Origin: Syngnathus acus | Lineage: Eukaryota > Chordata > Actinopteri > Syngnathiformes > Syngnathidae | Direction of reading: 5' to 3' | NCBI RefSeq assembly: GCF_901709675.1 | Contig: NC_051097.1 | Location: 3,586,539-3,650,538, forward strand | DNA: 64,000 nucleotides | In this document: positions 32,838 to 45,348 of the stretch, piece after piece | Layout of the letters: every line of letters begins with the position of its first letter | How positions within the stretch are numbered: the stretch's first letter is position 1 | The notes under the pieces: model-generated | The model's input: only the letters and a program-made list of their open reading frames with translations | What the model was told of the DNA's origin: nothing | Database searches by the model: none | Program-made: the position numbers and the translations under genes

Positions 32838-33056
32838 TTGGACAATTGCATGTGTCGCACTTCCTGGGAGCAGTTAAGGAATGACCCGTTTCAGTTCAAA
32901 CACGACTGCGCACCAGTGCACAAAGCAAGGTCCATTTATGAATGGGAGAGTTTGGCTAGGATGAACTTGAGTGTCCTCGACAGAGTCCTGACCAACCTTC
33001 GGGATGAATTAAAGCACAGACTGAGGACTGAGGCTTCTCAGTCAATATCAGTGTGA
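32838..33056 (+). pseudogene. Tc1-like transposase fragment in zfand5 5' intron
   Basis: A 72-codon open stretch reads FKHDCAPVHKARSI then EW, with a gap and then LRDELKHRLRTEASQ. These are the second-Asp region and the helix after the DPDLNPIE motif of Tc1 transposases, but the DLNPIE segment itself has been lost or replaced. No TIRs were found nearby. A decayed fragment. Confidence 0.7.
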
Positions 33057-34115
33057 AGAAATGGAATGGGGAAAAGAATCTACTTTTGCTGCGATGTCCC
33101 TTTAGTTCATATGCGAGTTAAATAAGGAGTGACTATTTTAGGGAATGAAGTCTGTATGTGCATGTACAATTATAAACATGCATTTACAGCTATACGCATG
33201 TGACCTGCAATCACAAGCACCCCACACTATTGTGTGATTCAGTTAGCATCACTGAACGGACGGAAATCGTCAGTAAACCATAATGTGCCAAAAAAAATAT
33301 CCCTGCGGAGAAACACAATGTACACAAGAAAACCAGAAGTGAGAATAACATACATCAACAGCGAAATGCTCAAAACATCGAGACAAAGGCCACCATCCCA
33401 CAAAATGTACTTGTAACCTGAAAACGTTGACAACTCAGCATGCTAACACTAATCAAGAACACAAGTAGGTTGTCTACCTGCTTCCCTTGGTTAGAGGTAA
33501 AAATTTAACACGTTTGCAATCACAGGTAGTCGGCCGATCAGGCCACAATGGTGTCACTTGAGCAAATCCACTGAGTCATGCTAGCACGCTATTGCCTGTC
33601 ACCAACAGTTACTTTTTCCGAGAGGAAATCTCTTATAGATGTACATAGCGCAACGGACATGCAGATATAGACATAGCTTATCGTGCAAGGCCCAGAACAT
33701 GTAGTTTACACGTATTTTGACACAACTTTTTGTCCCTGGTAGCTAGTACGCTAACGGGGGTTAGCCAACAGTATTGCGTGGAGCGGCTTCTCGTGATTTT
33801 AGCTAGTGCCGAAGTGAACAGAAAAGCTTTAGCGTCTCACCTTTAGAACTTACAAATAAATCTGACAAAATGAATATGCCTGCACTCGTGAAATATAAAT
33901 AAAATAACTCTTCCTCTCTTTCTAGCTTGAAATACGAAAAGAACTAAGCAGACTATTCCAAAAATCTCTGAATATATACTAACACTGTGTCAACGAGGAC
34001 AATGTATTATAGTTAACTTTAACTTCACAATAATTTAAGTGTAAACGGTTAAACCAACTTAAAAAAAAATACACCAAACAAGCAAGGCTAGCTTGCGCTC
34101 ATTAAGTTTACTTAC

Positions 34116-34230
34116 CGCCTATGTAAGATGATTGTTGGTTTTCTTTTGAATAATGACTTAGTTGTTGGTGCACAGTACGGGCCGTCTTTTTTGCGTTTTT
34201 TTTTTCTTTTTTTTTTTCTTCTTCTCAACG
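34116..34230 (-). promoter_or_regulatory. zfand5 non-coding first exon / promoter region (approximate)
   Basis: On the minus strand a donor (GTAAGT) follows CTTACATAGGCG at 34116. Upstream come T-rich DNA (complement A-rich) and the divergent region toward ccnb1. The transcription start is not fixed by the sequence; the right limit is an estimate. Confidence 0.4.
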
Positions 34231-35748
34231 TCTGACACAAAATTTGTCTCCTCCACTCAGGCTAGCGCCCTAAGCGTCCTAGTATGAACTGTGTTGCTGA
34301 TCCAAGGTGGCATCTGTTTGGTTACATGTTGCGTTTAGGAACTCCGCTTCCGGTGGACGTCATGGAAATAGTGAACGCCTGACTGAGTGGAAGAAGTGGT
34401 TGTGTTCAATTGTACTATAAATAAATATTCCATAAATATTGTTGTTGGTGTACCTGATATGAACCGCTTTATTCTCATGAGGGTAATTTTAATAAATTAT
34501 TTGCTGCGTTCAATAAATTTTTATACACTGAACTTTCTTCTAAGTTTCTTATAACTTCCATTCATGAAAATAAACAATGCTTCCCAAATTGTATTGATCT
34601 AATGTGGAAGGTATCAAGAATAATGGATTAATCGATCGTTTCTTTCAATTGGTTAAAATTGCTGCTGTATCAGAATCGGAAACTTTTTCTGCTTGATTTG
34701 GCCCAACATTTTTGAAAAATCTGTCTGATTGAAGAGAATTCAAATGATAGGGTGAGATGGAAACATATGGTTCGCTGTGGCGACCCCTGAGGGGAAAAGA
34801 AGAAGAAGAAGAAGAAGCATATCCTGTTTTGTGCTGTTCTTAATCACATTATTTAATATATTGAAATTAGTTCATTTATTTTTATATTTCTATTTGTTTT
34901 TTGTGTCCTTAGTTCGGTATAATATATTTGATGAATTCCTCATAGCGTGATATATTTTCGAATCTACTTTTTCGTATCTACTAGCCCTTTTGCAACGCAA
35001 TGATCCCCATAATGTTTTGGTTTTACTTTGTATTACATAATTAGACATTTTGTGGGGGTGACGTTTTGCGCGAGCAGACGCCGCCATTGAAAAACATACA
35101 AAAATAATTTCTACACAGGCACCACAGGGGAGCGCAATTCCGAATACAAAGGAGGGCGGTCAGATAGCCAATCTGTATGTATTTTCTTCTCACAGTCAAG
35201 ATTTCGTTCACAAATTATAATTTTTTTATTAATTCACATTGATTTCTGGAAAACTATATTTGGACCCTTTCCCTGGCATAAAGGTTGCACCAAAACCTCG
35301 GATCCTCCTCTTTTTAGTTTTTTTTTCATCCAAATATCCAGTCCAAAACGAACGCACCAGCCGTATTTTATTTGTGTTGTGCTTTATTCCTCTTTTTTTT
35401 TTTTTTGTAAAAACTGGATTTCGTTTTTTTTTATTAAAGTGTTAATCATAGATACGATGATATCCTCTGTTTTGATATAGCCTAAAATGATTTAGATTTT
35501 GTTTTCCAACATATAGCATTCCGTTGCGGAAAAAACAGGAAACGGAAGTGGAATTTCAAAGATCCACGTGACCATCGAAATTTAACGAGTATTTATTATT
35601 TACGAGGTATCTTTTAGATTTGTATTTGATGTCAGGCAGGTAGGGTATGTTCAATTGTGCTCTATGTTTTAGTGTTTTTATTACTCTTATTAAAAATTAT
35701 AACGTTTTTGCTAGTGGCACGGAACACATTGAGTACAGATGCGTTAGA
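34231..35748. other. Intergenic between zfand5 and ccnb1 promoters
   Basis: The two genes are divergent. A LINE-type 3' tail lies at 34767-34818 (GCTGTGGCGACCCCTGAGGG followed by (GAA)n). The rest is A/T-rich, and I see no gene. Confidence 0.5.
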
Positions 35749-35809
35749 CCAATCACGTCCTCCGACAGTTTAAGCCAGCCAATAGGCTTGCAGTGCGCAA
35801 GGATTTAAA
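35749..35809 (+). promoter_or_regulatory. ccnb1 promoter: two CCAAT boxes and CHR-like site
   Basis: CCAAT at 35749-35753 and at 35779-35783 are 30 bp apart in the same orientation. TTTAAA lies at 35804-35809, 26 bp past the first base of the second box, and the start codon is at 35892. Paired NF-Y sites followed by a cell-cycle homology region (TTTAAA is a reported CHR variant) form the known arrangement of G2/M genes bound by NF-Y and DREAM/MuvB. Functional use here is inferred. Confidence 0.65.
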
Positions 35810-35891
35810 CCAAGACTCCAAGTTAGACTACAGTTCATGCTTCAGTCTTTGGGTCACAAAACTGCGTCTTAGAAGCAACGGTCTTTTAATA

Positions 35892-38389
35892 ATGGCCTTT
35901 CGTGCTACAAGAGTAAGTCAAATGTAACTTATTCAGAATGTAAGTCTTCTATTGACGTGGTACCGGCTTTATTTTAGGTTGATCTTTAACACGTCCGTGC
36001 TAAATTTGATGCATGTTCTTCTCCTGATCAGCAATTTTATTCATTGTATTCTTTCGCAGTTCCAATTTAATGTCGCCACGATCAACTTTAACTTTGTTTT
36101 TAGAACCGCTTGGCTTCCACCAGGACGGAACTCGCTGTTAAGACATGCTCCGTCGCCGCTCCCACGCTCAAGACGCGAGCCGCTCTTGGGGACATTGGTA
36201 ATGTTGCAGCTAAAAAAGAGTCTCAGAAGAAGGTAATGTATTTTCAGAATACAAGGAACTTCTTTTATTGATCGAGGAACTGCCAAACAAAAGCGTTTTC
36301 TAACAATGACTTTTGTGACCCACATATTTAAAAACCAGCAGCCATTTTATAAATGCCCCCCCCCCCCCCGAGAAATATATGTATCATACCGCAGTTAAGA
36401 TACAAGTTTGAGTGTCGTATGTGTTGGTTGATTGCATGTTCCTTTCGATATGAAATGTATTTTGAGCATATGTTAATTGCATCTAGTGTAATATTTGCTT
36501 ACCTTATCCATCACGTAGGTGGTTAAAAACACAAAGGTTCCCGTTGTGACTAAAAAGGCTGAGCCCAAACCAGACAATGTTCCTGTGGAACAGGTACAAT
36601 TTTATAATTGTAATCTGTGTACCTGTTGAACTGCTAAACCACCTTCATGACTGTTTTAGGTGGTGCCAGCGTCTCCGACTCCAATGGAGACTTCAGGCTG
36701 TGAGCCAGCTGACTTGTGTCAGGCATTTTCTGATGTCATTCTGCACAATACTATCAGGGATGTTGATGCAGATGACTGTGAGAACCCTATGCTCTGCAGT
36801 GAATATGTGAAAGACATCTACAAGTACATGCGTCAGCTGGAGGTGAGAAATGTGCAGATGTTGTCTGTTGCTTAATTGGATCTGGGAAAACCTTGACTTG
36901 GTTAAATGTCACCAATGGTTCAATTTCTTTGAATTTTTAAAGCTAATTTGACCAGAGGTTTTAATAAAATAGTTTAAAACTGCACTTTCATACTCCTGAG
37001 AAAATTGTTTAAATAGACTTTCTGGTAAGGCAATTGGTTAAAAGGTTTTAATGTTGAACTTGAAAGATGATTTAAATAAATCTTAATGCATTTTGTAGCT
37101 CATCAGAGTTAGACGTTAGATCCCTACTACTTTATAGCTGTAGCGCTTTATACATGGAGGTATACAATGCCTTGCCTTTTGCAAAGACGTCAAGTGTCTT
37201 CTTCAGGCTGAGCAGAATGTCCGAGCCAATTATCTTCAAGGCCAGGAAGTGACCGGAAACATGCGGGCCATACTTATTGACTGGCTAGTCCAAGTGAGCC
37301 TGAAGTTCCGCCTGCTGCAGGAGACCATGTATATGACTGTAGGAATAATTGACCGCTTTCTTCAGGTAAATGGTCATAGAGGAAGTCCTTTGTGAGACTT
37401 CAAACAAAATGGCTGATGCTAACAATTTGTTTTCACGTTGAAAGGACAACCCAGTCTCAAAGAAGCAGCTGCAGCTTGTCGGAGTGACTGCCATGTTCCT
37501 TGCTTCAAAGTATGAAGAGATGTATCCACCAGAGATCGTTGACTTCGCCTTAGTGACAGACCAGGCTTACACCACTGCCCAAATCCGAGAAATGGAAATG
37601 ACAATCCTGCGTGTGCTGAAATTTCAACTCGGTCGCCCTCTACCCCTGCAGTTCCTCAGGAGGGCCTCAAAGATTTATGAGGTTTGTTGCCGTATGTATA
37701 TTTATTAAAAAAAAAAAAATCTGATGGGCTAAAATATGTAACTCTCCGCACGTCTTCACTAAGGTGACTGGAGAGCAACACACACTAGCAAAGTACTTGC
37801 TCGAGCTGACCATGATCGACTATGAAATGGTTCATTATCCGCCTTCAATAGTAGCAAGTGCCGCTTTGGCTCTTACACTCAAGCTCTTGGATGCAGGTGA
37901 ATGGGTGAGTGCTGCTTTAAAATCAGGGTTTTGTGGGCCTATTGGTATAAAATATCATTTAAATTTTATTTATTTTTTTTTTCCCCCGCAACCCTGTGAA
38001 TTTAATGTCCTATTTCCATGTCACTGTGCTTGGGAATCAGTGGTCAATGTTAGACTGCATGTTAGGTTGTTTTTTTTTTCTCTCCCCCTGTTTTCAGGAT
38101 GCGACATTGCAGCATTACATGGAGTACACACCAGACAGTTTGATTCCAGTCATTGCACACATTGCCAGAAACGTCGTGAAGGTGACTGAAGGACAAACTA
38201 AGCATATGGTAAGAGGCTGCCTTAAATGTCCCAAATTTCTTTTTTAAGATTAGAATAAGAGGTTGCTTTAATCTGACTTTGCAGGCTGTCAAAGACAAAT
38301 ACTCTACCTCAAAACAGATGAGGATTGCAACCATCCCGCAACTCAAGTCTTCTGTAGTGAAAGATCTTGCGAAGCAGCTTGCCCAGTGA
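35892..38389 (+). CDS. ccnb1: G2/mitotic-specific cyclin B1
   Basis: Nine coding exons: 35892-35912, 36104-36232, 36519-36593, 36660-36842, 37207-37365, 37445-37681, 37764-37904, 38098-38208, 38285-38389. They total 1161 nt (386 aa), all introns in phase 0. Start MAFRATR matches vertebrate cyclin B1 (MALRVTR). The destruction box RAALGDIGN is at residues 32-40. PSPMETSGC-type linker [20 protein letters not shown] follows. The cyclin box is at about 130-260, with [12 protein letters not shown] at 155-166, [11 protein letters not shown] and [15 protein letters not shown]. The second cyclin fold includes [14 protein letters not shown]. It activates CDK1 at mitotic entry and is degraded by APC/C through the D-box. 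Possible poly(A) signals: ATTAAA near 38525 and AATAAA near 38893. It is somewhat shorter than human (433 aa) in the N-terminal linker. Confidence 0.97.
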
Positions 38390-41300
38390 GCTCGTACTTG
38401 TAATGTTATTTTGTACAGATGAGACCTTGTAACAAATGGCCTCTAAAGCTTTTTATCCCTTTTACGCTGATTTTAATCAGTTTTAAATCTGTATGAAAGT
38501 GTCTAGGTTTTTTTCCCCCCGTAACATTAAACTGATTGGATGCAGGTTTAAGAACAATACTAAACTCTATATTGGCAATTCTAACGTGTCTGCTCTGAAA
38601 GACTATTTTTGTAGATTATGCTTTAAAATGGTCACATTTATGCTGCTGTTCAACTTGTTTACGTTCTGAAATGTGTTGATTAAATGTATTCACCAAAAGT
38701 TAAATATTCTATTTATTTTTTTTAACTCCAACTTTGCACTCAGTCATATACAGCTGTTAAATTTACATGTGGAAATGCACTTTGAATATCCTACCAGCAG
38801 AGTGTACTATTTACTTTTTTTGTGGGGGATTTTTCCCCTCCGCCTAAAACGCCCAGCGCTGCGAGAATGCATGTAGTCATTTGTCGCACATAAGAATAAA
38901 TCAAAATTACCCTCTGGATTCTTAAAAGTCCACCTTCCTGGCTACTTTAAGAAATTTATTTGTGCTTAAACGCATGCATGACAAGGCGGTGCTCATGTAA
39001 ATTGTGCTTCCAACAGTCAAGCGTTTTCACTCTTGGTATCCTATAGAACCCTGGTGGTCTTTGAGCAAGACTTTAAATTCAATGTAAATTGTGTGCCAGA
39101 TGTTTAAGTCGGGACGGGGCTTGATAAGCAAATTACTTCCACCCGCTTTTTTGACAAGTCATGTCAAATGGAACTCTAATGTATTATGTACATGCCGAAA
39201 TAAACAATTCAACTCAAACTTAATTTTGCTGGCTAGGCATCGCAGTTTATGGCAGAATCTCTTACTTTTTCTGTCTCAAGGTTTTTTTTTTATTTTTCTC
39301 AACTGTCGCAAATTTGAAAAAGTTCCTCTCTCCAGCAGCCCTATTGAAATAAACCATCTGTGAGAATAAGTACAACTCCCGATTTGAGGCCATAAAATGT
39401 TTTAGCAAACAGTGATTACTGAATGCTAAATGACTTTTTCCACACGTCTCAGTGGGAGAGTGATAGTCTCCCAACTTAAGTGATGGGTTCAACCCTTAAA
39501 CCTGGACTCTATGCTGTTGCACATTTGCTCGCCATCCATTTTGAAGCAGAGAGCAACTTGGGCAATTGATGCAAAGGCTTAGCAGTCTAAAATGCTAATG
39601 AAACAGTATTCTCAACTTTTAATAGAATATGTAATTTTGATTTTACATAAATACTGACCCTCATATTTCTGTGAAATTGAGACGATTCATCAATACCTGA
39701 AATTACTGCTACTGTTTCCAAATGTTCACTAACGTTTCTAAGAATTCATACAGTAATGTCCAAACGCTGGGAAAGCTATTTTTAGAACAGGTTTGCAGGT
39801 GGGGTTACACATACTTCTGTAGATTGCCATTAGTGCAAATATGCCAGTATTTAAACTCATGCTGACAGTTCTGTAAATGCATTACATTGCATCTGGTTGG
39901 TTTCAAAAGCATTTCTGCTATATAGAAATGAGAACTTGTAGCATTTAAAACGCTTTGCAACTTTACACTACTTCCAAAACCTCAACACTCAATTGGCTGA
40001 AGCATTTTTTAAGCTAATGGATAGTACACTAGTGACGGTGTATCCTTATGATCACAGCTGAGACCCTGGAGGTATCGTTTGACCCCAATCCATCCCACAA
40101 TTCCCTGGAGCCCTTCGGAGAGCCTTTCTGAGCAGGAACATCTGCCGTATACGAGCTAAGTCACTGTCTTCATCTGGCTAACAAGACCATCACTCACAGA
40201 AGGTTCCCTGGCTAATAGCTTGATGGCAGTTTTGGCTGAGACCTGAACCTTTTTGTGTTAAGCTTCGTTGTTCTAAGTTGTGATATAGTCACATCTAATA
40301 AGATAGCCAGTTTATTGACTTGCAACAAAATTGAGAGAATTTGATTAAATTTAGTGAAAAACTAAAAATGGGACTGTTCTAAAAGCACAACCTCCCCCTT
40401 TCTTGAAAATCCACTGAAGCATAGAACCGTCTGTTGAATTCCACAATGTCACATCATTTGTCTTGGTTATTCTTTCAAACTTACGGATAATGCAAATAAT
40501 TCGTGCTTGGAAACTGAGGTCATGACTGTGCAGACATATCAGTTTACAAGAGATTCTCCCTTCAGCTGCTCTCTAAACCATACATTTGCAGCTGCCACTT
40601 TTTCCTGCTCACTCAATGTTTCAGCCATGTGGCTCTCATGATTGAGCAACCAATGTACACTGTGCAATTCAAATGCTAAACATAAGTGCACAAATGCTAG
40701 AGTGTTTTACATAAATACATTTTTTTAGCATTTATGAGTCCATTTTTTCTTTAAACAAATATTTTCTCATGCATCCTCCTAATTATGGAATCAAGTCGCG
40801 GGGCGGATTGGACATCTGGTGGGCCGGATTCGGCCCACGGGCCAACAGTTGATGATCCCGAGTACTATGTACAGTGTTATCCAGGCCAGCTTGGCCTCGT
40901 CCCTGCACCATGAAGAGAATAAGAATGTTACGTGATTAAAATTAAGACCTTTTGTTATTTTTCTGGTCTCTCTTCTGGAAAAAAATAGTTGCCAGAGGGG
41001 TCAGATTTTCCAGATTTGGTCCTCAAGCTTTGTCCAGGTCTGTTCTTGCCAATGCATGGGAAGAGTCAACATCTTGTTCAGTGCCCCTTGCAGAGCCACC
41101 TTTTGCCCTTTGCAGGTTTAAACTCTCTTTGCGAGAATTTGCTAGTCAGCATTAGGGTACACCAAGATTGAAATTCTTCCTTCCAAACCTCTCGAATACC
41201 AGCAATTTGGAGATCATCAGAGATCGGTCTCGAACATCTGAATCTTGCTGTAAACATGGCCCGAAACGGCCGAGCCCTCGAACAAATGAACCGTTCAAGG

Positions 41301-42039
41301 AGCAAATGGCCCTGTCTATCATTTCTCATGTCTCAATTCATGAATGACAAATTCAAACAAACGGACAGTGCTGTTAGCATTTCTGAGGTTCTTGTGGCAG
41401 AAGACAAAATGCAAGGAATGAGGTCTCGTGGAATGGAGTCAGACGTAGCACATATAAACACAGTGGCATTTATTTCTACAGCGTATAGATTTTCAGGTAA
41501 ATTCCATGTGCTTGCCAAACTTTTGGAATCCTTTACTTTTGTGTGTCTTGAGGGAAACAAAGAATCCACTGTAACAGCAGAGTGCTGGAATTAGACTTTT
41601 TGCCAGACATCTTAAGCCTCTTCATATTTGAGTATTTGCTAACAGAAAGTAATCTTTAACATCAAGGTTAAGCTAACATTTCTTGGAATGTCTGATGGCA
41701 GGGAGATTGTTAAGAGTGGCAAAGAATACTATAAGCTAGAATGAGTTTTGTTTTTTTGTTCCCGGTAGCACCCTACACTGATGCATATATAACTTTTGGA
41801 GAGAGCAAAATGCTTACAAAATGTAATGTTATGGAATCAATAATTTGAAGTACTTTTATATGCATAATGGTTGTTGTCATGACTTTGAACTTGCCAACAG
41901 TTAGATGGCTAAATTCATTTTTAATTTGACCTTTAAAGGTCCCTGTCCCTTGGCCTCAAGATCCAAATTTTTACTGATTGATGAATAACAGGTCAAAATG
42001 AGTCTGCAACATGGCATAAATTTGACATCTATGTGCTTT
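38390..42039. other. Gene-poor intergenic, ccnb1 3' side
   Basis: The ccnb1 3' UTR lies at the left. A fragment resembling a hAT MITE end is at about 40797-40860 (GGGCCGGATTCGGCCCACGG). The ORF at 41256-41594 has no family features that I recognise. Otherwise nothing is seen. Confidence 0.45.
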
Positions 42040-42412
42040 GTCGAAGTCAGAATTCTGACTTTAAAGTGAGAATTCCCACTTTCTGAGTTTAAAGTAAAAA
42101 TGTTGACTTTATTTTCAGAATTCTGACTTTAAAGTGTGAATTCTCACTTTATTCTCAGAATTCCACTTCAAAGTCAGAATTCCCACTTCAAAGTCAGAAT
42201 TTCCACTTTAATGTCAGAATTCTGAGAATAAAGTCACAATTCCCACTTTAAAGTCAGAATTCTCAGAATAAAGTCAAAATTCTGACTTCAAAGTCAGAAA
42301 GTGGGAATTCTCACTTTAAAGTCAGAATTCTGACTTTCTGAGAATAAAGTCAGAGTTCAGACTTTAAAGTGGGAATTCTCACTTTAAAGTCAGAATTCTG
42401 AGAAGACAAGTT
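42040..42412. repeat. Quasi-palindromic AATTC / AAAGTC repeat array
   Basis: About 370 bp consist almost only of permutations of GTCAGAATTCTGACTTTAAA, GTGAGAATTCCCACTTT and AGAATAAAGTC, on both strands. GAATTC-centred palindromes recur many times, and TTTAAAGT and ACTTTAAA elements alternate. No coding frame and no known family are recognised. Inverse units can pair with one another, so a hairpin or cruciform is possible. Confidence 0.85.
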
Positions 42413-44527
42413 AGAATCCTGTCACCCCCCCTCTTCTTCACTAGCCCTAATCCTCTTCCGTAGAATGTATATAAAAAGCTAAATTAAATTCTAAATTTTA
42501 TGATTTAATGGTCATTCCAGTTTCGAGTTGTTTCCATCTTGTCGTAACAACATTGTTAAAGTAATTTGCCTTGGTACCCATCCAGGCTGCATGACTCTGC
42601 TTCTGATTGATGTCTTTCCATTATCCTCTTGCTGTTTTACAATTTTCTGAGTGAACACACGCTGCATGACATATTGTTTTTGTTGTTCTTTTGTTGGCCA
42701 TTAGATGTCCTTTCTACAAGCAAGAACTCCCTCACAAGGTCCTTTGAGATTACAATCAATTGCGCAAATATGAGTGCACCACATGGTCAGCATGTCAAAG
42801 CAGCCAATTTTCTTCTTCAACATAACAGCAGCTGCCAGCTTTTCAATTGGATTTCAAATGATCCAAACTTACCTACTTTGTTGTGCCATTTGAATCACAA
42901 GAGTGAAAAAGGGTCCTCATGTGTTAACTTTGCATACAATGAAATTGTGATGAATGGTGACAATGTACTAGCTGAAAGAAACAAACAAAAATGTTGAATC
43001 ATCAAACACTTGATAGCGGTTTTAAGCTTGTAATGTCTTTCTGATATGATAATGGTAATGAACATTCATCCAATGACGCTGAGGAGTGTCTGGTGGTATC
43101 TTTAATGTGCTGTAATCAGACCTGAGCAGGCAAGCCAGACCACCAAGAAGACGTGAATCCTGAGTGGTGATAAATCCTACAATGGCTTGGAGGAGGGGAG
43201 AGAAGATGCTGACAAACAGTAAATCAACTTCTTGCGTTGTTTGGCCATCTTCATTCTAGTCTGCATGAGACATGGGGCTTGACGCAGCCAATGGATCTTT
43301 GTGGTGTGCATCGTGTCTACTCGTTCCAGAGATTATAAAACAAACCGTCCAGGAAATATGGGAATAGTTTCCACTTGTATGGAATGCCCTTGAAATTGTA
43401 CAATTTTGAATTCAAACATCTGAATAATGTGTCTCTAATGTTAACCAGAGATTTTGGAACCGTCATGGGGATGTCACAAACGTCACAAGTGATATGTTCC
43501 ACTTCCAGCCTTTAGCACTGACAGAAATTGTTGCAAACTTAAAACAATTTAAAGCTTAACCACCAGTGTACTACAACAAATTCTGTACAGGTTCCACCGC
43601 TACCTCTTTTTTTCCATTCATCATGTAAGATTTTAGGATTTTAGTTGGCCAGCATATTGAATCGGTAATGTGCGGAGGCCAATGAGTATACAGGTTTACA
43701 AGAATTAAATCCTTATTATAAATGTTTGTGTTGCTTGAACCACATATCGTAGTGTACTGCTGTTTATATTAACAGATACCAAACTTGCTTTATATTCATA
43801 ATTCTCTGGGTAACCTCAATATTAATAATTCTCTGGGTAAAATGGTTTACCATGCAAACATTATTTCTTCTACTTAACGTAATGTTTCTCGATATGTACA
43901 TAATTTCATCTCTATTGTGGCTAAAGGCAAAGCATGAATGCACGATTGACAAAGGTGAATCGAATACAATATATTAATGGGCCATATACAAAAATTGATG
44001 ACCTTTTATGAATTGCAGCATAAATAGCCTTTTACGTGGGAACCAGGCATCAGTCATTTTACTTTGGAATTATTTATTTTTATTTTGGAAAATTTAGCAC
44101 TTCATCGGCCACATGCACACTGCGAGGACATAACAGATGCACAGTTATTGATTGCACTGGTCAATAAAGACCAGTTTCCTCTTGGGCTATTGTACTAATG
44201 CGCTTAGGGTGAATGTCACAGCAAACATTGTAGCCCAGGTTATAAAATGCACCCGAGTGCCTTAATTATTCACAAGGCCTCCCCACCAGCTCTGGCCCTC
44301 CATTAGAAGCAGAAGGAGAAGAAAGACTACGGGGTGGGCAGCCAGATGCATGAGGATGATGTCACTTTTCCCTGTTAAAACCAAGCAAGGGCACCTGGGA
44401 CTGAATGATGTACTCATGGTCATGAATCACAAATTTACCAGGGATGTCTCAGAGAATGGTGGTCAATTCAGCTGCCGAAAGAAGTAGTAAGAAGAATGGA
44501 CATACAGATTCCCATGTTGTCATCAAG
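42413..44527. other. Intergenic, no gene seen
   Basis: A/T-rich unique-looking DNA. The ORF at 42629-42997 lacks recognisable domains and conserved signals. A small repeated GGTAA-CCTCAATATTAAT pattern is near 43800. No other feature. Confidence 0.45.
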
Positions 44528-45348
44528 TACCATATTTTCCGGACTATAAGGCACACCTAAAAACCGAAACTTTTCTCAAAAGCCGACAGTGCGCCTTATA
44601 TATGGACCAAATTACTAAATTTAAACTGGCCCGAAGCATTGTGTCATGAAATCAATCATAAGTGGCCCGCTGAAGACTATCAATCATGAATCAAAAAGAG
44701 TATGGATCATTATTTTGTGATTATAAAATAATTTGGTGCGTCTGAAGTTGAAATAAAAAAGATCAAATGGAGAATGATTTGATTTGGATTAAAAATCTGA
44801 CATGATGCATTAATGGTGCACCTTATAGTCCGGTGCGCTTTATATAAGGACAACGTTTTAAAATGGGCCATTCATTGAAGGTGCGCCTTATAATCCGGTG
44901 CGCTTTATATTTGGACCAATATTGAGCCACTACGGCAGGCATATCCAAATATATGGACTTATATATGGACAAAGTTTTAAAATGGGCCATTCATTGAAAG
45001 TGCGATTTATAATCCGGTGCGCTTTATATATGGACCAATATTGAGCCACTACGACAGGCGTGTCCAAATATATGGACTTATATATGGACAAAGTTTTAAA
45101 ATGGGCCATTCATTGAAGGTGCGCCTTATAATCCGTTGCGCTTTATATATGGACCAATATTGAGCCACTACGGCAGGCGTGTCCAAATATATGGACTTAT
45201 ATATGGACAAAGTTTTAAAATGGGCCATTCATTGAAGGTGCGCCTTATAATCCGGTGCGCCTTATATATGGACAAAGTTTTAAAATGTGCCATTCATTGA
45301 AGGTGCGCCTTATAGTCTGGTGCGCCTTATAGTCTGGAAAATACGGTA
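44528..45348. mobile_element. MITE (TACxATATTTTCCGGACTAT family) with internally expanded 119-bp repeat
   Basis: It starts TACCATATTTTCCGGACTAT and ends TAGTCTGGAAAATACGGTA, with TA outer ends. The inside carries a tandem unit of 119 bp: GACAAAGTTTTAAAATGGGC recurs at about 44849, 44968, 45087 and 45206, then a shorter 65-bp step. Each unit contains GTGCGCCTTATAATCCGGTG-like copies of the terminal motif. A simpler copy without the expansion is at 53960-54270. Confidence 0.85.

Noticed and set aside
41256-41594. 112-aa ORF between ccnb1 and pmch
   Set aside because: No recognisable domain, splice context or promoter; composition like random open frame.
42040-42412. CRISPR-like array
   Set aside because: Repeats occur in both orientations without spacers of even length, and the genome is a vertebrate.
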